Counted from the stretch's first letter, positions 1 through 9,712 are shown. The stretch: DNA of 64,000 nt from Actinomycetes bacterium (GCA_021782915.1 JAJXUK010000008.1:1-64000), one strand, 5' to 3'. Numbers and translations are program-made. Notes: generated by a model not told the origin, from the sequence alone.

Positions 1-21
1 GGCGTCAGCTTTGCTTTAGCG

Positions 22-95
22 TGACTCATTGAGAGGTCTCTCTTTCTGTTGATGTGTGCAACACCAATCAGACAAGAGAGACCTCTCGTCAGTCA
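22..95. repeat. Long imperfect palindrome with perfect 14-bp arms (31-44 GAGAGGTCTCTCTT / 74-87 AAGAGAGACCTCTC)
   Basis: Read directly: the arms are exact reverse complements, with partial pairing continuing inward (TCTG/CAGA) and outward (TGACT/AGTCA). Confidence 0.8.
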
Positions 96-138
96 ATAAC
101 GGTCCTGGGAATTACAACTAGTCGGTGCGCGACGTCGC

Positions 139-1671
139 CTAGATCGCGCTGGGCAGTCGGGCCTCGATGAAGCTGGGCCCCGGCGTGGCGTACGAGGCGC
201 TCAGCGCCGCGACCAGCTCCTCGGCCGTGGTCGCCACGCTGGCCCTCACGCCGAGCGAGCGGGCCAGGCCGGCCAGATCCATCGCCGGTCGCCCGAGGTC
301 GAAGAGGCGCTCGCTCTCTGCGTCCGGGGCCCCGAGGCGCCGGCGCTCCATGTCCAGGACCGCGTAGCGGCCGTTGGCCAGGGCCACCACCGTGACGTCA
401 AGGCCCTCGCGGGCCATCGTCCACAGGGCCTGGGCGGTGTAGAGCATCGATCCGTCGCTCTCCAGGGCCAGCACGCGCCCGCCCGAGGCCACGCCGGCAC
501 CCACGGCCGTGGGAAGTCCGTAGCCGATGGCCGCGCCGCTCAGGCCCGTCCAGTGGTGCCGGGCCGCGCTCGCCAGGGCCCTCTCGAGATGGATGCCACT
601 GGTGTTGGACTCGTCCACGATGATGGCGTCCTCGGGCAGTGTGGCCGCCACGGCCAGGGCCAGGGTCTCGGCCGTGAGGGCCCCGGACGGGCTGGTGAGC
701 TCGAGGGAGTCGGCGCCGAAGCGCTCGTTGGCACCCAGGCAGTCCGCCAGGGCCCGCAACGCCGGCTCGGCATCGACGCCCGGGCGGGTCAGGCTGTGGC
801 GGGTGCAGCCTTCCGGGAGCAGTCGACTGGGCACGTTGGGGTAGGCGAAGGCGGCCACCGGCTCGGGCGCTCCGACGAGGACCACGTGCTCGAGCTCGCT
901 CAGCTGGGCCAGGGCGAACTCGGGCACGTAGATGATGCGCTCCGGCGCGGGCACGCCCGCGCCGCGCGCCACGAAGGCCGGCATCGTCTCGAGCAGGACG
1001 CGCGAGCCGGTGGCGCGGCTCACTCGCCAGGCGGCTCGCAGGGCCCCCGCGCTCAGTCGCCCCCCGAGCACCAGCGCGCTGCGCGGGCCGAGCGCGTCGC
1101 ACGCGTCGTGCAGGGCGTGCTCGTCCGGCTCGGGGCACGCGGGCGCCGAGAACACCGGCCACGGCCCGGCGCCGGCCTCCGTCCACATCGCGTCCGCCGC
1201 CAGGGCGAGGGTCGCGATCGAGTGCGGCCACTGCAGCGTTGCGGCGACGGCCGCCATCGCGAGTGCCGGCGCCTGCGCCGCGGCGTCGACGCGGTCGAAC
1301 CAGCCGCCCAGGCTGCCGGCCAGGCCGCGCAGGTCGCTCTCGAGCATCGAGTGCAGCCCCAGGTGGCGCGTGGCGTGATCGCCCACCAGGTTCAGCACGG
1401 GTGAATGGGCTCGGGCCGCGTTGTGCAGGTTCGCCCATCCGTTGCCCAGGCCCGGCCCCAGGTGCAACAGGGTGGCGGCGGGCTCGCCGGTGACGCGCGC
1501 GTAGCCGTCGGCCGCACCGGTGGCCACTCCCTCGAAGAGGCAGAGCACCGGGTGCACGCCCGAGTCCTCGAAGGCGGCCACGAGATGCATCTCGGTGGTG
1601 CCCGGGTTGGCGAAGCACGTCGTGACGCCGTTGGCGCTCAGGGTGCCCAGCAGGGCTGCGGCGCCGTTCAC
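139..1671 (-). CDS. Thiamine pyrophosphate-dependent enzyme, acetolactate synthase large subunit-like
   Basis: 510 aa; N-terminal PYR-domain pattern (GVTTCFANPGTTEMHLVAAFED, EGVATGAADGYARVTG) and C-terminal TPP-domain-like SDGSMLYTAQALWTMAREGLDVTVVALANG. Confidence 0.8.
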   Translation of the reverse strand: MNGAAALLGTLSANGVTTCFANPGTTEMHLVAAFEDSGVHPVLCLFEGVATGAADGYARVTGEPAATLLHLGPGLGNGWANLHNAARAHSPVLNLVGDHATRHLGLHSMLESDLRGLAGSLGGWFDRVDAAAQAPALAMAAVAATLQWPHSIATLALAADAMWTEAGAGPWPVFSAPACPEPDEHALHDACDALGPRSALVLGGRLSAGALRAAWRVSRATGSRVLLETMPAFVARGAGVPAPERIIYVPEFALAQLSELEHVVLVGAPEPVAAFAYPNVPSRLLPEGCTRHSLTRPGVDAEPALRALADCLGANERFGADSLELTSPSGALTAETLALAVAATLPEDAIIVDESNTSGIHLERALASAARHHWTGLSGAAIGYGLPTAVGAGVASGGRVLALESDGSMLYTAQALWTMAREGLDVTVVALANGRYAVLDMERRRLGAPDAESERLFDLGRPAMDLAGLARSLGVRASVATTAEELVAALSASYATPGPSFIEARLPSAI

Positions 1672-3062
1672 GGCAGCGGTCTCTCGTCGAGGTGCCGGAA
1701 CGGATTGAGCAGCCCACGCGGGTCAAAGGCGGCCTTGAGCGAGCGCTGCAGCTCGAGCAGGTTCGGATCGGTCAGGGCGCGGTAGTGCGCGGCCTTGTCC
1801 CGCCCGAGGCCGTGCTCGCCGGAGATCTGTCCGCCGAGCTCGAGGCCGCGCGCGAAGAGCTCGCGCAGGAGTCGCTCGCGCGCTTGGTCGTCACTGAGGT
1901 ACACCGACAGGTGCACGTTGCCGTCGCCGATGTGACCACAGCCCGGTACGAAGGCGCCGTAGCGTTCGGCGATGCGTGCCACGTCGCTGAGCAGGCTCGT
2001 GACCTTGGAACGCGGCACGACGACGTCGACGATGTCGTTGGCCCCCGAGGCCTTGGTGACCCAGAAGAGGTTCTCGCGCGCGCCGATGAGGCGCCCGGCG
2101 GCCCCCTCCGGGAGCACGAAGCTGTCCAGGGCGCCCTCGTGGGCCAGCATCGCGCCCAGGTCGGCGACGTCTTCTTCCAGGCCCGCCGCCGTGCGCGCCT
2201 CGAGCACGATCACCAGGTACGCGCCCGTGCGCGCGATCAGATCCTCCCCAACGCCGAGGTCGATGCCGGCGTGCGAGGTGATGGCGCTCATCGTGAGTGG
2301 GTCGATGTACTCGAGCATCGACGGGGCCAGGCCACTGGCCACCACGTGGGGCACCACGTGCGCCGCCCCGGCCAGGTCCGCGAAGGCCACGAGAAGCGTC
2401 GTGGCGTGGGCGAGTCGCGCCGAGAGGGCCAGGGTCACCTCGGTGACCAGCGCGAGCGTGCCCTCGCTGCCCACGATCAGCTGCGTCAGGTCGTAGCCCG
2501 AGGAGCTCTTCACCACTGGCGCGCCGGTGCGCAGGATGGTCCCGTCGATGAGCACGACCTCGAGACCCAGCACGTGGCGGCGCGTGACCCCGTGGCGCAC
2601 CGCTCGCATTCCGCCGGCGTTGGTGTTGACGTTGCCGCCCAGGGAGCCAGAGAGCTCGCCCGGGTGCACGGGATAGCGCAGTCCGGTGCCGGCCAGGGCC
2701 TCGTCGAGCTCGCGCAGCGTGAGGCCCGGCTGCACGCGCACGACGTGGTCGTCCTGGTCGAGCGCGATGATGCGCTTCATCGCGTCAAAGCAGATCACCA
2801 GGCCGCCGCCGACGGGGCTCGCGCCCCCGGAGAGGCCCGTGCCGGATCCGCGCGCCGTGACGGCCAGGCCCTCGCGGCTCGCCAGCGCGGCGAGGGCCGA
2901 GACCTCGGCGGTGCTGGTGGGGCGCAGAACGGCGAGGGGCTCGCGTGGTGCCGGATGCAGGGACTCGTCGTGCAGGTCATCCGGGGAGTGTGTGGGGGCG
3001 AAGGTGACCTGCGCGGCGCCGACGATGGCCGTCAGCTCAGCGCGAAGTCTCACCTCGTCCAT
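1668..3062 (-). CDS. FAD-binding oxidase, GlcD/D-lactate dehydrogenase-like
   Basis: 464 aa; FAD_binding_4-like GSGTGLSGGA and NTNAGGMRAVRHGVTRRHVLGLEVVL, C-terminal GHIGDGNVHL and SGEHGLGRDK. Overlaps the next gene by 4 nt. Confidence 0.85.
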   Translation of the reverse strand: MDEVRLRAELTAIVGAAQVTFAPTHSPDDLHDESLHPAPREPLAVLRPTSTAEVSALAALASREGLAVTARGSGTGLSGGASPVGGGLVICFDAMKRIIALDQDDHVVRVQPGLTLRELDEALAGTGLRYPVHPGELSGSLGGNVNTNAGGMRAVRHGVTRRHVLGLEVVLIDGTILRTGAPVVKSSSGYDLTQLIVGSEGTLALVTEVTLALSARLAHATTLLVAFADLAGAAHVVPHVVASGLAPSMLEYIDPLTMSAITSHAGIDLGVGEDLIARTGAYLVIVLEARTAAGLEEDVADLGAMLAHEGALDSFVLPEGAAGRLIGARENLFWVTKASGANDIVDVVVPRSKVTSLLSDVARIAERYGAFVPGCGHIGDGNVHLSVYLSDDQARERLLRELFARGLELGGQISGEHGLGRDKAAHYRALTDPNLLELQRSLKAAFDPRGLLNPFRHLDERPLP

Positions 3063-4650
3063 CCTGGGGCCACGCTAGCGCCGACGCTTCTTCGAGTTCG
3101 GCCCGAATGGCGTCCAGGCGCCGGCGCCGGGCCTCTCCGGTGAGCGGTGCGTTGCGCCGCCCGATGCGCTGCACGGCGGCCTCGACGGGCCCGAGGAACC
3201 GCGAGGGGGCTCGATCCGGATAGCGCGGGTCGTCGCGGCCCCGACTCCACGTGATGAGGAGAGTCTCCTCGGCTCGCGTCAGGGCCACGTAGGCCAGGCG
3301 GCGCTCTTCGGCCAGGTCGTCGCTGGCGCTGGCGGTGTAGTGCGGCAGGATTCCCTCGGCCCAGCCGATGCTCGCCACGTGACGGAACTCGAGGCCCTTG
3401 GCGCGATGGATGGTGGAGAGGATGACGGCGTCGGTGCTCTCTGCGCGGGGGTGTCGCTCGGGTGTCGTGGCCACGAGGTCCGAGGCGGGGGAGTTCTCGG
3501 CGCCGCTGCGCACGTGGGGGATGCCGGCCGCGTCCAGGGCCGCGGCGACGACGTCGAGCTGGGCGTTGGTGCGAGCGAGTACGGCCATGCTGCGCCACGG
3601 GCTGCGGGTCTGGTGCGTGGCGCTCAGCCACGCCGCCACGTGAGTCGCCTCGTCCTCGTCGGTGTCGTAGCGGCGCACCAGCGGCACGTCGCCATCGGCC
3701 CGGGCCGGCTCGATGCCCGCGGCACCCTCCTCGAGCAGGGTGTTGGCCACCTCCACGATGTGCGCGGTGGAGCGGTGGTTGCGTGTCAGGTCCAGGACCA
3801 CCGTGTCGGGCCACGTGCGCACGATCTCGCTCATGAGGCCGGGGCTGGCGCCATTGAAGCCGTAGATGGACTGGTTCGGGTCGCCCACGCAGAACAGGTC
3901 CGGGTCCTCGCCGGCCATCTGGCGCAGGAGGGTGAACTGGAGAGGGTTCATGTCCTGGGTCTCGTCCACCGACAGCGAGCGGGTGCGGTGTCGAAAGGCG
4001 GCGAGCACCGCGGGCTCCTCGCGCAGCAGTGTGATGGCCTCGGCGAGTAGCAGGTCGAAGTCCAGCACGCCCCGACTGCGACACAGGCCCACGTAGCGAT
4101 CCAGCGCGTCAGCGAAGCGGGCCAGTTCGAGGGGCGGCTCTCGGTGCAGGCGTCGGGCGCTCCGGGCGTAGCTCGTGCCACTGAGGCCCTGGCTGAGGGC
4201 CCAGCCGATCTCCTGTTCCAGACGAGGGATCTGCCAGTCCTCGATGCGCGCGCCCTCGTCGTTGAGCTGGGCGGCCAGGGCGCTCACGAGTCGGCGTCGG
4301 TGCGCCTCGACCACCAGCGGGCGCAGGTGGTGGTCCTCGCGAAACTGATTCACGAGGCTCAGCGCGGCGCGGTGAAAGGTTCCGGCGCGCACGTCGCGCA
4401 CCCCCGCACGGCCCAGGCGACGGCGCAGCTCGTCACCGGCCTTGCGGGTGAAGGTCATCACGAGGGCCTGGTCCGCGTCGATCTCACCGGCGCTGACGCG
4501 GCGCAGCAGACGCAGCGTGAGCACGTGGGTCTTGCCGGATCCCGCACTCGCGCGCACCAGCAGGCGCCGTGCCGGGGACATCACCGCCTCGCGCTGTTCG
4601 GGCGTGAGGCCCTCGAGCAGCGCCGTCGAGAAGCTCGCATCCTCGCCCAT
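3037..4650 (-). CDS. UvrD/Rep-family ATP-dependent DNA helicase
   Basis: Start placed at MGEDASFSTALLEGLTPEQREAVMSP. Motifs ASAGSGKTHVLTLR, DETQDMNP, GDPNQSIYGFNGA, STIHRAKGLEF, VALTRAEETLLI. Confidence 0.9.
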   Translation of the reverse strand: MGEDASFSTALLEGLTPEQREAVMSPARRLLVRASAGSGKTHVLTLRLLRRVSAGEIDADQALVMTFTRKAGDELRRRLGRAGVRDVRAGTFHRAALSLVNQFREDHHLRPLVVEAHRRRLVSALAAQLNDEGARIEDWQIPRLEQEIGWALSQGLSGTSYARSARRLHREPPLELARFADALDRYVGLCRSRGVLDFDLLLAEAITLLREEPAVLAAFRHRTRSLSVDETQDMNPLQFTLLRQMAGEDPDLFCVGDPNQSIYGFNGASPGLMSEIVRTWPDTVVLDLTRNHRSTAHIVEVANTLLEEGAAGIEPARADGDVPLVRRYDTDEDEATHVAAWLSATHQTRSPWRSMAVLARTNAQLDVVAAALDAAGIPHVRSGAENSPASDLVATTPERHPRAESTDAVILSTIHRAKGLEFRHVASIGWAEGILPHYTASASDDLAEERRLAYVALTRAEETLLITWSRGRDDPRYPDRAPSRFLGPVEAAVQRIGRRNAPLTGEARRRRLDAIRAELEEASALAWPQDGRGETSR

Positions 4651-4706
4651 GGGCCTTGACGCTACCGGCGCCCGGTCACGCCACGGGGCCTCGGTAACCT
4701 GATGGA

Positions 4707-5450
4707 GTGCTGACGGCCCTCGGAGACGGAACTCTCTTTGGCGAGTACTACGGCGAGGGCCCCGTTCGGGTGATCTGGCTGCACGGCTGGGCCCGCACCC
4801 ATCAGGACTTCTCGGGCGCCGCGCACCAGCTGGCCGCGCGTGGGGTGTCCTCGTTGGGCCTCGACCTGCCGGGATTCGGCGCCTCGGGCGAGCCGGGCAC
4901 GGTCGGCGGCGCGCGACTGTACGCGGACCTGCTCTCGGGGGTGATCGGGGCCGCCGGCGAGGACCTGGTCCTGGTCGGTCACTCCTTCGGCGGCACGGTG
5001 GCCGCCGTGCTGGGCGCGCGCGCGCCCGAGAGATTTCGGAGCCTCGTGCTGACCGGAGCCCCGTTGCTGCGTCGCGCGCCCGCGCGCGCGCCCTGGCGCT
5101 ACCGGCTCGTGCGCGCTCTCGCGGCCCGACACCTGATTGGCCCGGATCGCCTGGAGGCCGCGCGTCAGCGCTACGGCTCACTCGACTATCGACGCGCCTC
5201 CGGTGTGATGCGCGAGGTCCTCGTGGCCTCGCTGGGCGAGAGCTACGAGGACGAGCTGGCGCGCCTGCGCCTGCCCGTGCACCTGCTCTGGGGAGGGGCC
5301 GACACGGAGGTGCCGGTCTCGGTGGCCGAACGGGCCATCACCGTGCTCGGCGGAGCCCACGAGTTGCGCGTGCTCGAGGGAGTGGGCCACCTGGTGCCCA
5401 CCGAGGCCCCCGACGCCCTCGCTGAGGTCGTCGCGGGTGCGCTCGCGTGA
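4707..5450 (+). CDS. Alpha/beta hydrolase
   Basis: 247 aa; VIWLHGWARTHQDF, nucleophile elbow GHSFGG, C-terminal GVGHLVPTEAPD. Confidence 0.85.
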   Translation: MLTALGDGTLFGEYYGEGPVRVIWLHGWARTHQDFSGAAHQLAARGVSSLGLDLPGFGASGEPGTVGGARLYADLLSGVIGAAGEDLVLVGHSFGGTVAAVLGARAPERFRSLVLTGAPLLRRAPARAPWRYRLVRALAARHLIGPDRLEAARQRYGSLDYRRASGVMREVLVASLGESYEDELARLRLPVHLLWGGADTEVPVSVAERAITVLGGAHELRVLEGVGHLVPTEAPDALAEVVAGALA

Positions 5451-7006
5451 TCGTCTCCGCGCTGGGAGCACTCGGCCTGCTCGCGGCCTTCGCCGCCCAG
5501 ATGGCTCGCTGGTTGCGCGTGCTCCAGCGCGAGCACTACGAGCCCGCTTCGATGCGCCGCTTCCTCGGACGCTGGACTTCGCCCCCCGTCGCTGCGGCGT
5601 CGGCCCCGGTGCGCAGTCGCGATCGTCGCCCGATCACCCTCAGCCATGTCCTGGTCGTCGTGCTCATCAGCGCACTGGTGCTGCGGAGCGTCGTGCTGGT
5701 CGTGCTGTGCACGATCGTGTACGGACTCTTCGCGCCCGTGGGCCTCGGTGTGCGCGGGCGAACGGGTGCGCTGCGATTCACCCCACGCCTGCGCGCCATC
5801 GCCCTCAGCGCGAGCGTGATCGGTCTGGTGCTGGGCCTGCTCGGTGCCCTGAGCGCCCGCGGGTTCCTGATGGGCGCGGCCGTGGTGTGGGCGGTGCCGA
5901 TGCTGTTGGAGCTGAGCACGCGGGCTCTGGGCCCGCTGGAGCGGCGCCGCGCGCGCGGCTTTGTCGCCAGCGCCCAGCAGCGCCTGGAGCGAGTCGGGCC
6001 GCTCATCGTGGCCATCACCGGCTCCTACGGCAAGACCTCGACCAAGAACCACCTCGTCCAGCTGCTCGGCGCCGAGGACGTCGTGGCCTCGCCCGCCAGC
6101 TTCAACAACCAGATGGGCCTGGCGCGAGCCATCAATGAGAACCTGGCCGACGCCACGCGCATCTTCGTGGCCGAGATGGGCACGTACGGGCCCGGTGAGA
6201 TCCGCGCCCTGTGCGTCTGGTGCCCCCCGCGCATCGGCGTCGTGACCGCGATCGGGCCCGTGCACCTGGAGCGCATGGGATCGCTGGACGTGATCGAACA
6301 GGCCAAGTTCGAGATCACTGAGCGCGCCGAGACGCTCGTGCTGAACGTGGACGACACGCGACTGGCCGGATGGGTCGCCCGGCTCCAGGCCGCGGGCAAG
6401 AAAGTGGTGCCCGTCAGCACGCGCGCCGGTGCCCAGGCCCGGGTGATCGTGAGCGGCTCCGGGCCGTGGCGGGTCGTGGTCGAGGGCGTCGCGCTCGGCG
6501 AGTTCGGCCCCGTCGACGGGGTCCAGCCCAGCAACGTGGCCTGCGCCCTGGGCGCCGCGCTCGAGCTCGGACTCGTGCCCGAGCACGTCATGGACGGCCT
6601 GGCTCGTGTCACCGGTGTCGCGCACCGCGCGCAGGTGTCCGTCGCGGCCTCCGGGGTCAGAGTGATCGACGACACGTTCAACGCCAACCCGGCCAGTGCT
6701 GAGGCTGCGCTGCGCGCGCTCTTCTCCCTGGCGGGCCCCGGGCGCCGGGTCGTGGTTACCCCGGGGCTGATCGAGCTGGGTCGACTCCAGTACGCTGAGA
6801 ACCTCTCGCTGGCCCAGAAGGTGCGCGCGCGCGGCGGCGAGTTGATCGCGGTGGGTCGCACGAACGCCGCGGCGCTTCGCGCCGGCGCCGACGGGCGCCT
6901 GGTGCGCGTGGACCGGCGCGAGCAGGCGGTGGCCTGGGTGCGCGAGAACCTGCACGAGGTCGACGCGGTGCTGTACCTGAACGACCTGCCCGACCACTAC
7001 CCTTGA
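5447..7006 (+). CDS. MurF-like Mur ligase with an N-terminal multi-TM region
   Basis: 519 aa; P-loop ITGSYGKTSTKNHL, DDTFNANPASAEAALRAL; several hydrophobic segments in the first ~170 aa. GTGA overlap with the upstream gene. Confidence 0.8.
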   Translation: MIVSALGALGLLAAFAAQMARWLRVLQREHYEPASMRRFLGRWTSPPVAAASAPVRSRDRRPITLSHVLVVVLISALVLRSVVLVVLCTIVYGLFAPVGLGVRGRTGALRFTPRLRAIALSASVIGLVLGLLGALSARGFLMGAAVVWAVPMLLELSTRALGPLERRRARGFVASAQQRLERVGPLIVAITGSYGKTSTKNHLVQLLGAEDVVASPASFNNQMGLARAINENLADATRIFVAEMGTYGPGEIRALCVWCPPRIGVVTAIGPVHLERMGSLDVIEQAKFEITERAETLVLNVDDTRLAGWVARLQAAGKKVVPVSTRAGAQARVIVSGSGPWRVVVEGVALGEFGPVDGVQPSNVACALGAALELGLVPEHVMDGLARVTGVAHRAQVSVAASGVRVIDDTFNANPASAEAALRALFSLAGPGRRVVVTPGLIELGRLQYAENLSLAQKVRARGGELIAVGRTNAAALRAGADGRLVRVDRREQAVAWVRENLHEVDAVLYLNDLPDHYP

Positions 7007-8140
7007 GTGCTTGATGACGAGGCAGGTCTAGACGTGGCAACGGCGGTTCTCTTCGGTGGCCCGAGCCCCGAGCACGACATTTCGATCCTGACGGGCCTGC
7101 AGGCCCTGCGTGAGCTCGAGCGCGCCGGGCGCTCGGCGACGGGAATCTACTGGAGCAAGACCGGCGCCTTCTACGCGCTGAGCGCGGGGGTGGAGGCGGA
7201 GTCCTTCATCGAGGGTCTGCCGCGGGGCTCCTCGGAGCTGCACCTGCGAAGCGGCGAGGGTGGCGGGTTCTTCGCCCCGGCCGGCCGGCTCGCTCGTGAG
7301 CGGCGCCTCGAGCTCGACGTGGTGATCCTGGCGACCCACGGGGGCCCGGGTGAGGACGGCTCCCTGCAGGGTGCCCTGGACCTAGCCGGACTGAACTACA
7401 CCGGCCCGACGGTGTCGGGGGCGGCCCTCGGGATGGACAAGTGGGCCTTCGGCGCGGTCGTGGCCCTGGCCGGCCTGCCGAGCCTGCCGCGTGCGCTGCT
7501 GAGCAGTGCGACGACGGCGCTGGACTTTCCCGGACCGTACATCCTCAAGCCGCGATTTGGCGGCTCGTCCATCGGCATCGACGTCGTGTCGGACCTGGCG
7601 ACCGCCCAGGCGCGCCTGGCCTCGAACACCCACTTCGCGCGCGGCTGCGTCGTGGAGCCCTTCCGCGCCGATCTGCTCGACGTGCAGGTCGCCGTGCGCA
7701 CGCATCCTCAGGTGAGCCTGTCGGCCATCGAGCGTCCGCTGCGGCGAAGCGCCGGGACCGAGATCCTCGACTACCGGGACAAGTACGTGGGCGGTGAGGG
7801 AATGGTGTCGGCTCCGCGCGAGTTGCCGGCTCGTCTCGCTCCCGGCCAGGCCGAGCAGATCGAGCACGCCGCACGCGTGCTGGTGCAGGTCGCCTCGGTG
7901 CGCGGCGTGGCCCGCGTGGACTTCTTGGCCAACGACGATGAGCTCTACGTCAACGAGATCAATACGATCCCCGGCTCGCTGGCCAAGCACCTCTTCGTCG
8001 AGCCCCCGCTGAACTTCCTCACGCTGCTCGATGACCTAGTCGACGAGGCGCTCACCCGACCGGCTCGTCACTACAGCGCCGCCGGCGCCGACGGACTCGT
8101 GTTGCGCAGTGCCGGCTCGATCGCGGCCAAACTCGCGTAG
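7007..8140 (+). CDS. ddl: D-alanine--D-alanine ligase
   Basis: 377 aa; VLFGGPSPEHDIS, GGPGEDGSLQGALDLAGLNYTG, YVNEINTIPGSLAKHLF. Confidence 0.9.
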   Translation: MLDDEAGLDVATAVLFGGPSPEHDISILTGLQALRELERAGRSATGIYWSKTGAFYALSAGVEAESFIEGLPRGSSELHLRSGEGGGFFAPAGRLARERRLELDVVILATHGGPGEDGSLQGALDLAGLNYTGPTVSGAALGMDKWAFGAVVALAGLPSLPRALLSSATTALDFPGPYILKPRFGGSSIGIDVVSDLATAQARLASNTHFARGCVVEPFRADLLDVQVAVRTHPQVSLSAIERPLRRSAGTEILDYRDKYVGGEGMVSAPRELPARLAPGQAEQIEHAARVLVQVASVRGVARVDFLANDDELYVNEINTIPGSLAKHLFVEPPLNFLTLLDDLVDEALTRPARHYSAAGADGLVLRSAGSIAAKLA

Positions 8141-9712
8141 TCGGGGCACCTCGGCCAGAGCCGCCGAGAGCGCGTCGCTGTAGGGGTCGAGTAGACGACC
8201 TTGCTCGATGGCCCAGAAGGCGAGCTCAACGTCACCCTCGTCGGCGGCCCAGCGCGACAGGGCCAGGGCGGCCCACTCGCCCTCGCGCGCCAGTCGCGCG
8301 ACGTGGCCCTCGGCCAGGAACCACTCGTAGCCGCGCAGCACCCCGGCCAGCGGCTCGCCGCGCACGAGCGCGAGCGCGTCGCGCAGCGCCCGGGTCCCGC
8401 CACCGCTGCGCGCCGAGCGCACCAGGGCGTGGAACTGCTCGACGTCACTGTCCAGCCCGTGGGTCTCGTAGAGACCGGCGGAGCTGACCGGATGCAGGCG
8501 CGCCCCGGCGTCGTCCACACCCAGCGCGCGGCGCAGCGTGGTCGCGGTGTTGGCCAGGGTGCGCACCGAGGCGTCGACGTCGGCGTGCGCGAGTACGCGG
8601 CTGCGCAGGCGGTCCCCGGTCACCGGCTCGAGCCGGTGCACGGCCAGGTAGGCGGCCATCTCGATCGCTCGACGTCGCAGTGGTGCTGCCAGCTCCTCGA
8701 CCAGCCCGCTCAGGCGCGGCTCGGCACGCAGCAGCTGAACTCGACACGCGTCGCGCGTCGTGGCCGGGACCGGCGTCAGGCTCAACTCGCGCGCACGGGG
8801 GCGTGCGCTGCGCACCACGCGCACGGCGCGGGTCATCAGTTCGTCATCGGTGCGCTCGCCGTCGTAGAGGACCACGCTGGTGAGCGGGCTGCGCGTGGCC
8901 AGCGCGCGCAGCAGCTCACTCTCGCAGACCGTGACGCGCAGGTCGCCACCAGCGTGAGCCAGCACGACCTCGGCGGCGAGATCGGCGGTGCTCGTCTCGG
9001 GCGGCACCCGCAACGTGCCACCCTCGCGAGCGAAGGCCACGGTCACGCTGCGGGCGTCGTGACCGAGCACGATGAGTGCCAGGGGGGTCTGGGTGTCGAG
9101 GGGGCTGTCGGCGAAGGCGCCACTGAGGCGCACGACGCCGTCGCGCGACCCGGCGAGCAGAAAGTTGAGCTGGCCGAGCAGGGCGACGTCACCCTGGCGC
9201 AGTTGAGCGAGCGCCGTGTCCACGTCCTCGTCGTCGGGCGCGGCGCGTCGCAGCGAGTCGCGTCGGCGCTTGGCGCTCATGGCCAGCACGAGTGCTCCGG
9301 GCCCTGGTGGACCCGGCGTCGCATGACGGGTCGGCTCCGGGCGCGCCCGTGACGACGTCGCGCTGAGCCCAGCCCGGGCGCTCAGGCTCACCGACGGGGC
9401 GCTCGGCCGACTGCTGAGAGCCCCTCCCGGGGCCAGCAGGCTGAGCGACGCCAGGGCGACGAGCACACCGGCGAGCCACGCGCTACCCCCCGAGCCCACG
9501 CTCTCGCCTCGCCGAAGACGCACGACCTGGCGCACCAGCTGGACGAGGAAGATCACCCAGAGCGCCCCGAGGCTGACGAGGAGGACGTGCACCGGGGCAC
9601 TGTCCGCGCGAGAGGCACTGGCGCGCCACTTGGCGAGCACGACGTAGGGCAGCAGGAGGAAGTACAGACCCAGCGCGGTCCCGTGCAGTGGGCCGCTCAG
9701 GAAGCGCTTCAC
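8036..9712 (-). CDS. Membrane protein with C-terminal winged-helix/BTAD-like domain
   Basis: ~558 aa from GTG at 9712 (MKRFLSGPLHGTALGLYFLLLPYVVL...). N-terminal TM segments; C-terminal MAAYLAVHRLEPVTGDRLRSRVL...TLANTATTLRRALG...GEPLAGVLRGYEWF resembles the BTAD/SARP-type region. Confidence 0.65.
   Translation of the reverse strand: MKRFLSGPLHGTALGLYFLLLPYVVLAKWRASASRADSAPVHVLLVSLGALWVIFLVQLVRQVVRLRRGESVGSGGSAWLAGVLVALASLSLLAPGGALSSRPSAPSVSLSARAGLSATSSRARPEPTRHATPGPPGPGALVLAMSAKRRRDSLRRAAPDDEDVDTALAQLRQGDVALLGQLNFLLAGSRDGVVRLSGAFADSPLDTQTPLALIVLGHDARSVTVAFAREGGTLRVPPETSTADLAAEVVLAHAGGDLRVTVCESELLRALATRSPLTSVVLYDGERTDDELMTRAVRVVRSARPRARELSLTPVPATTRDACRVQLLRAEPRLSGLVEELAAPLRRRAIEMAAYLAVHRLEPVTGDRLRSRVLAHADVDASVRTLANTATTLRRALGVDDAGARLHPVSSAGLYETHGLDSDVEQFHALVRSARSGGGTRALRDALALVRGEPLAGVLRGYEWFLAEGHVARLAREGEWAALALSRWAADEGDVELAFWAIEQGRLLDPYSDALSAALAEVPRLREFGRDRAGTAQHESVGAGGAVVTSRSGERLVD

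Noticed and set aside
1692-3143. 483-aa plus-strand ORF opposite the GlcD-like gene
   Set aside because: Shadow ORF with no recognisable domain.
4651-5181. N-terminal extension of the helicase ORF (3037..5181)
   Set aside because: Arg/Pro-rich antisense of the alpha/beta hydrolase; the real start is most likely 4650.
5243-6997. 584-aa minus-strand ORF opposite the hydrolase and Mur ligase
   Set aside because: Mirror ORF with biased H/Q/A/R composition and no motif; the plus-strand genes have clear catalytic motifs.
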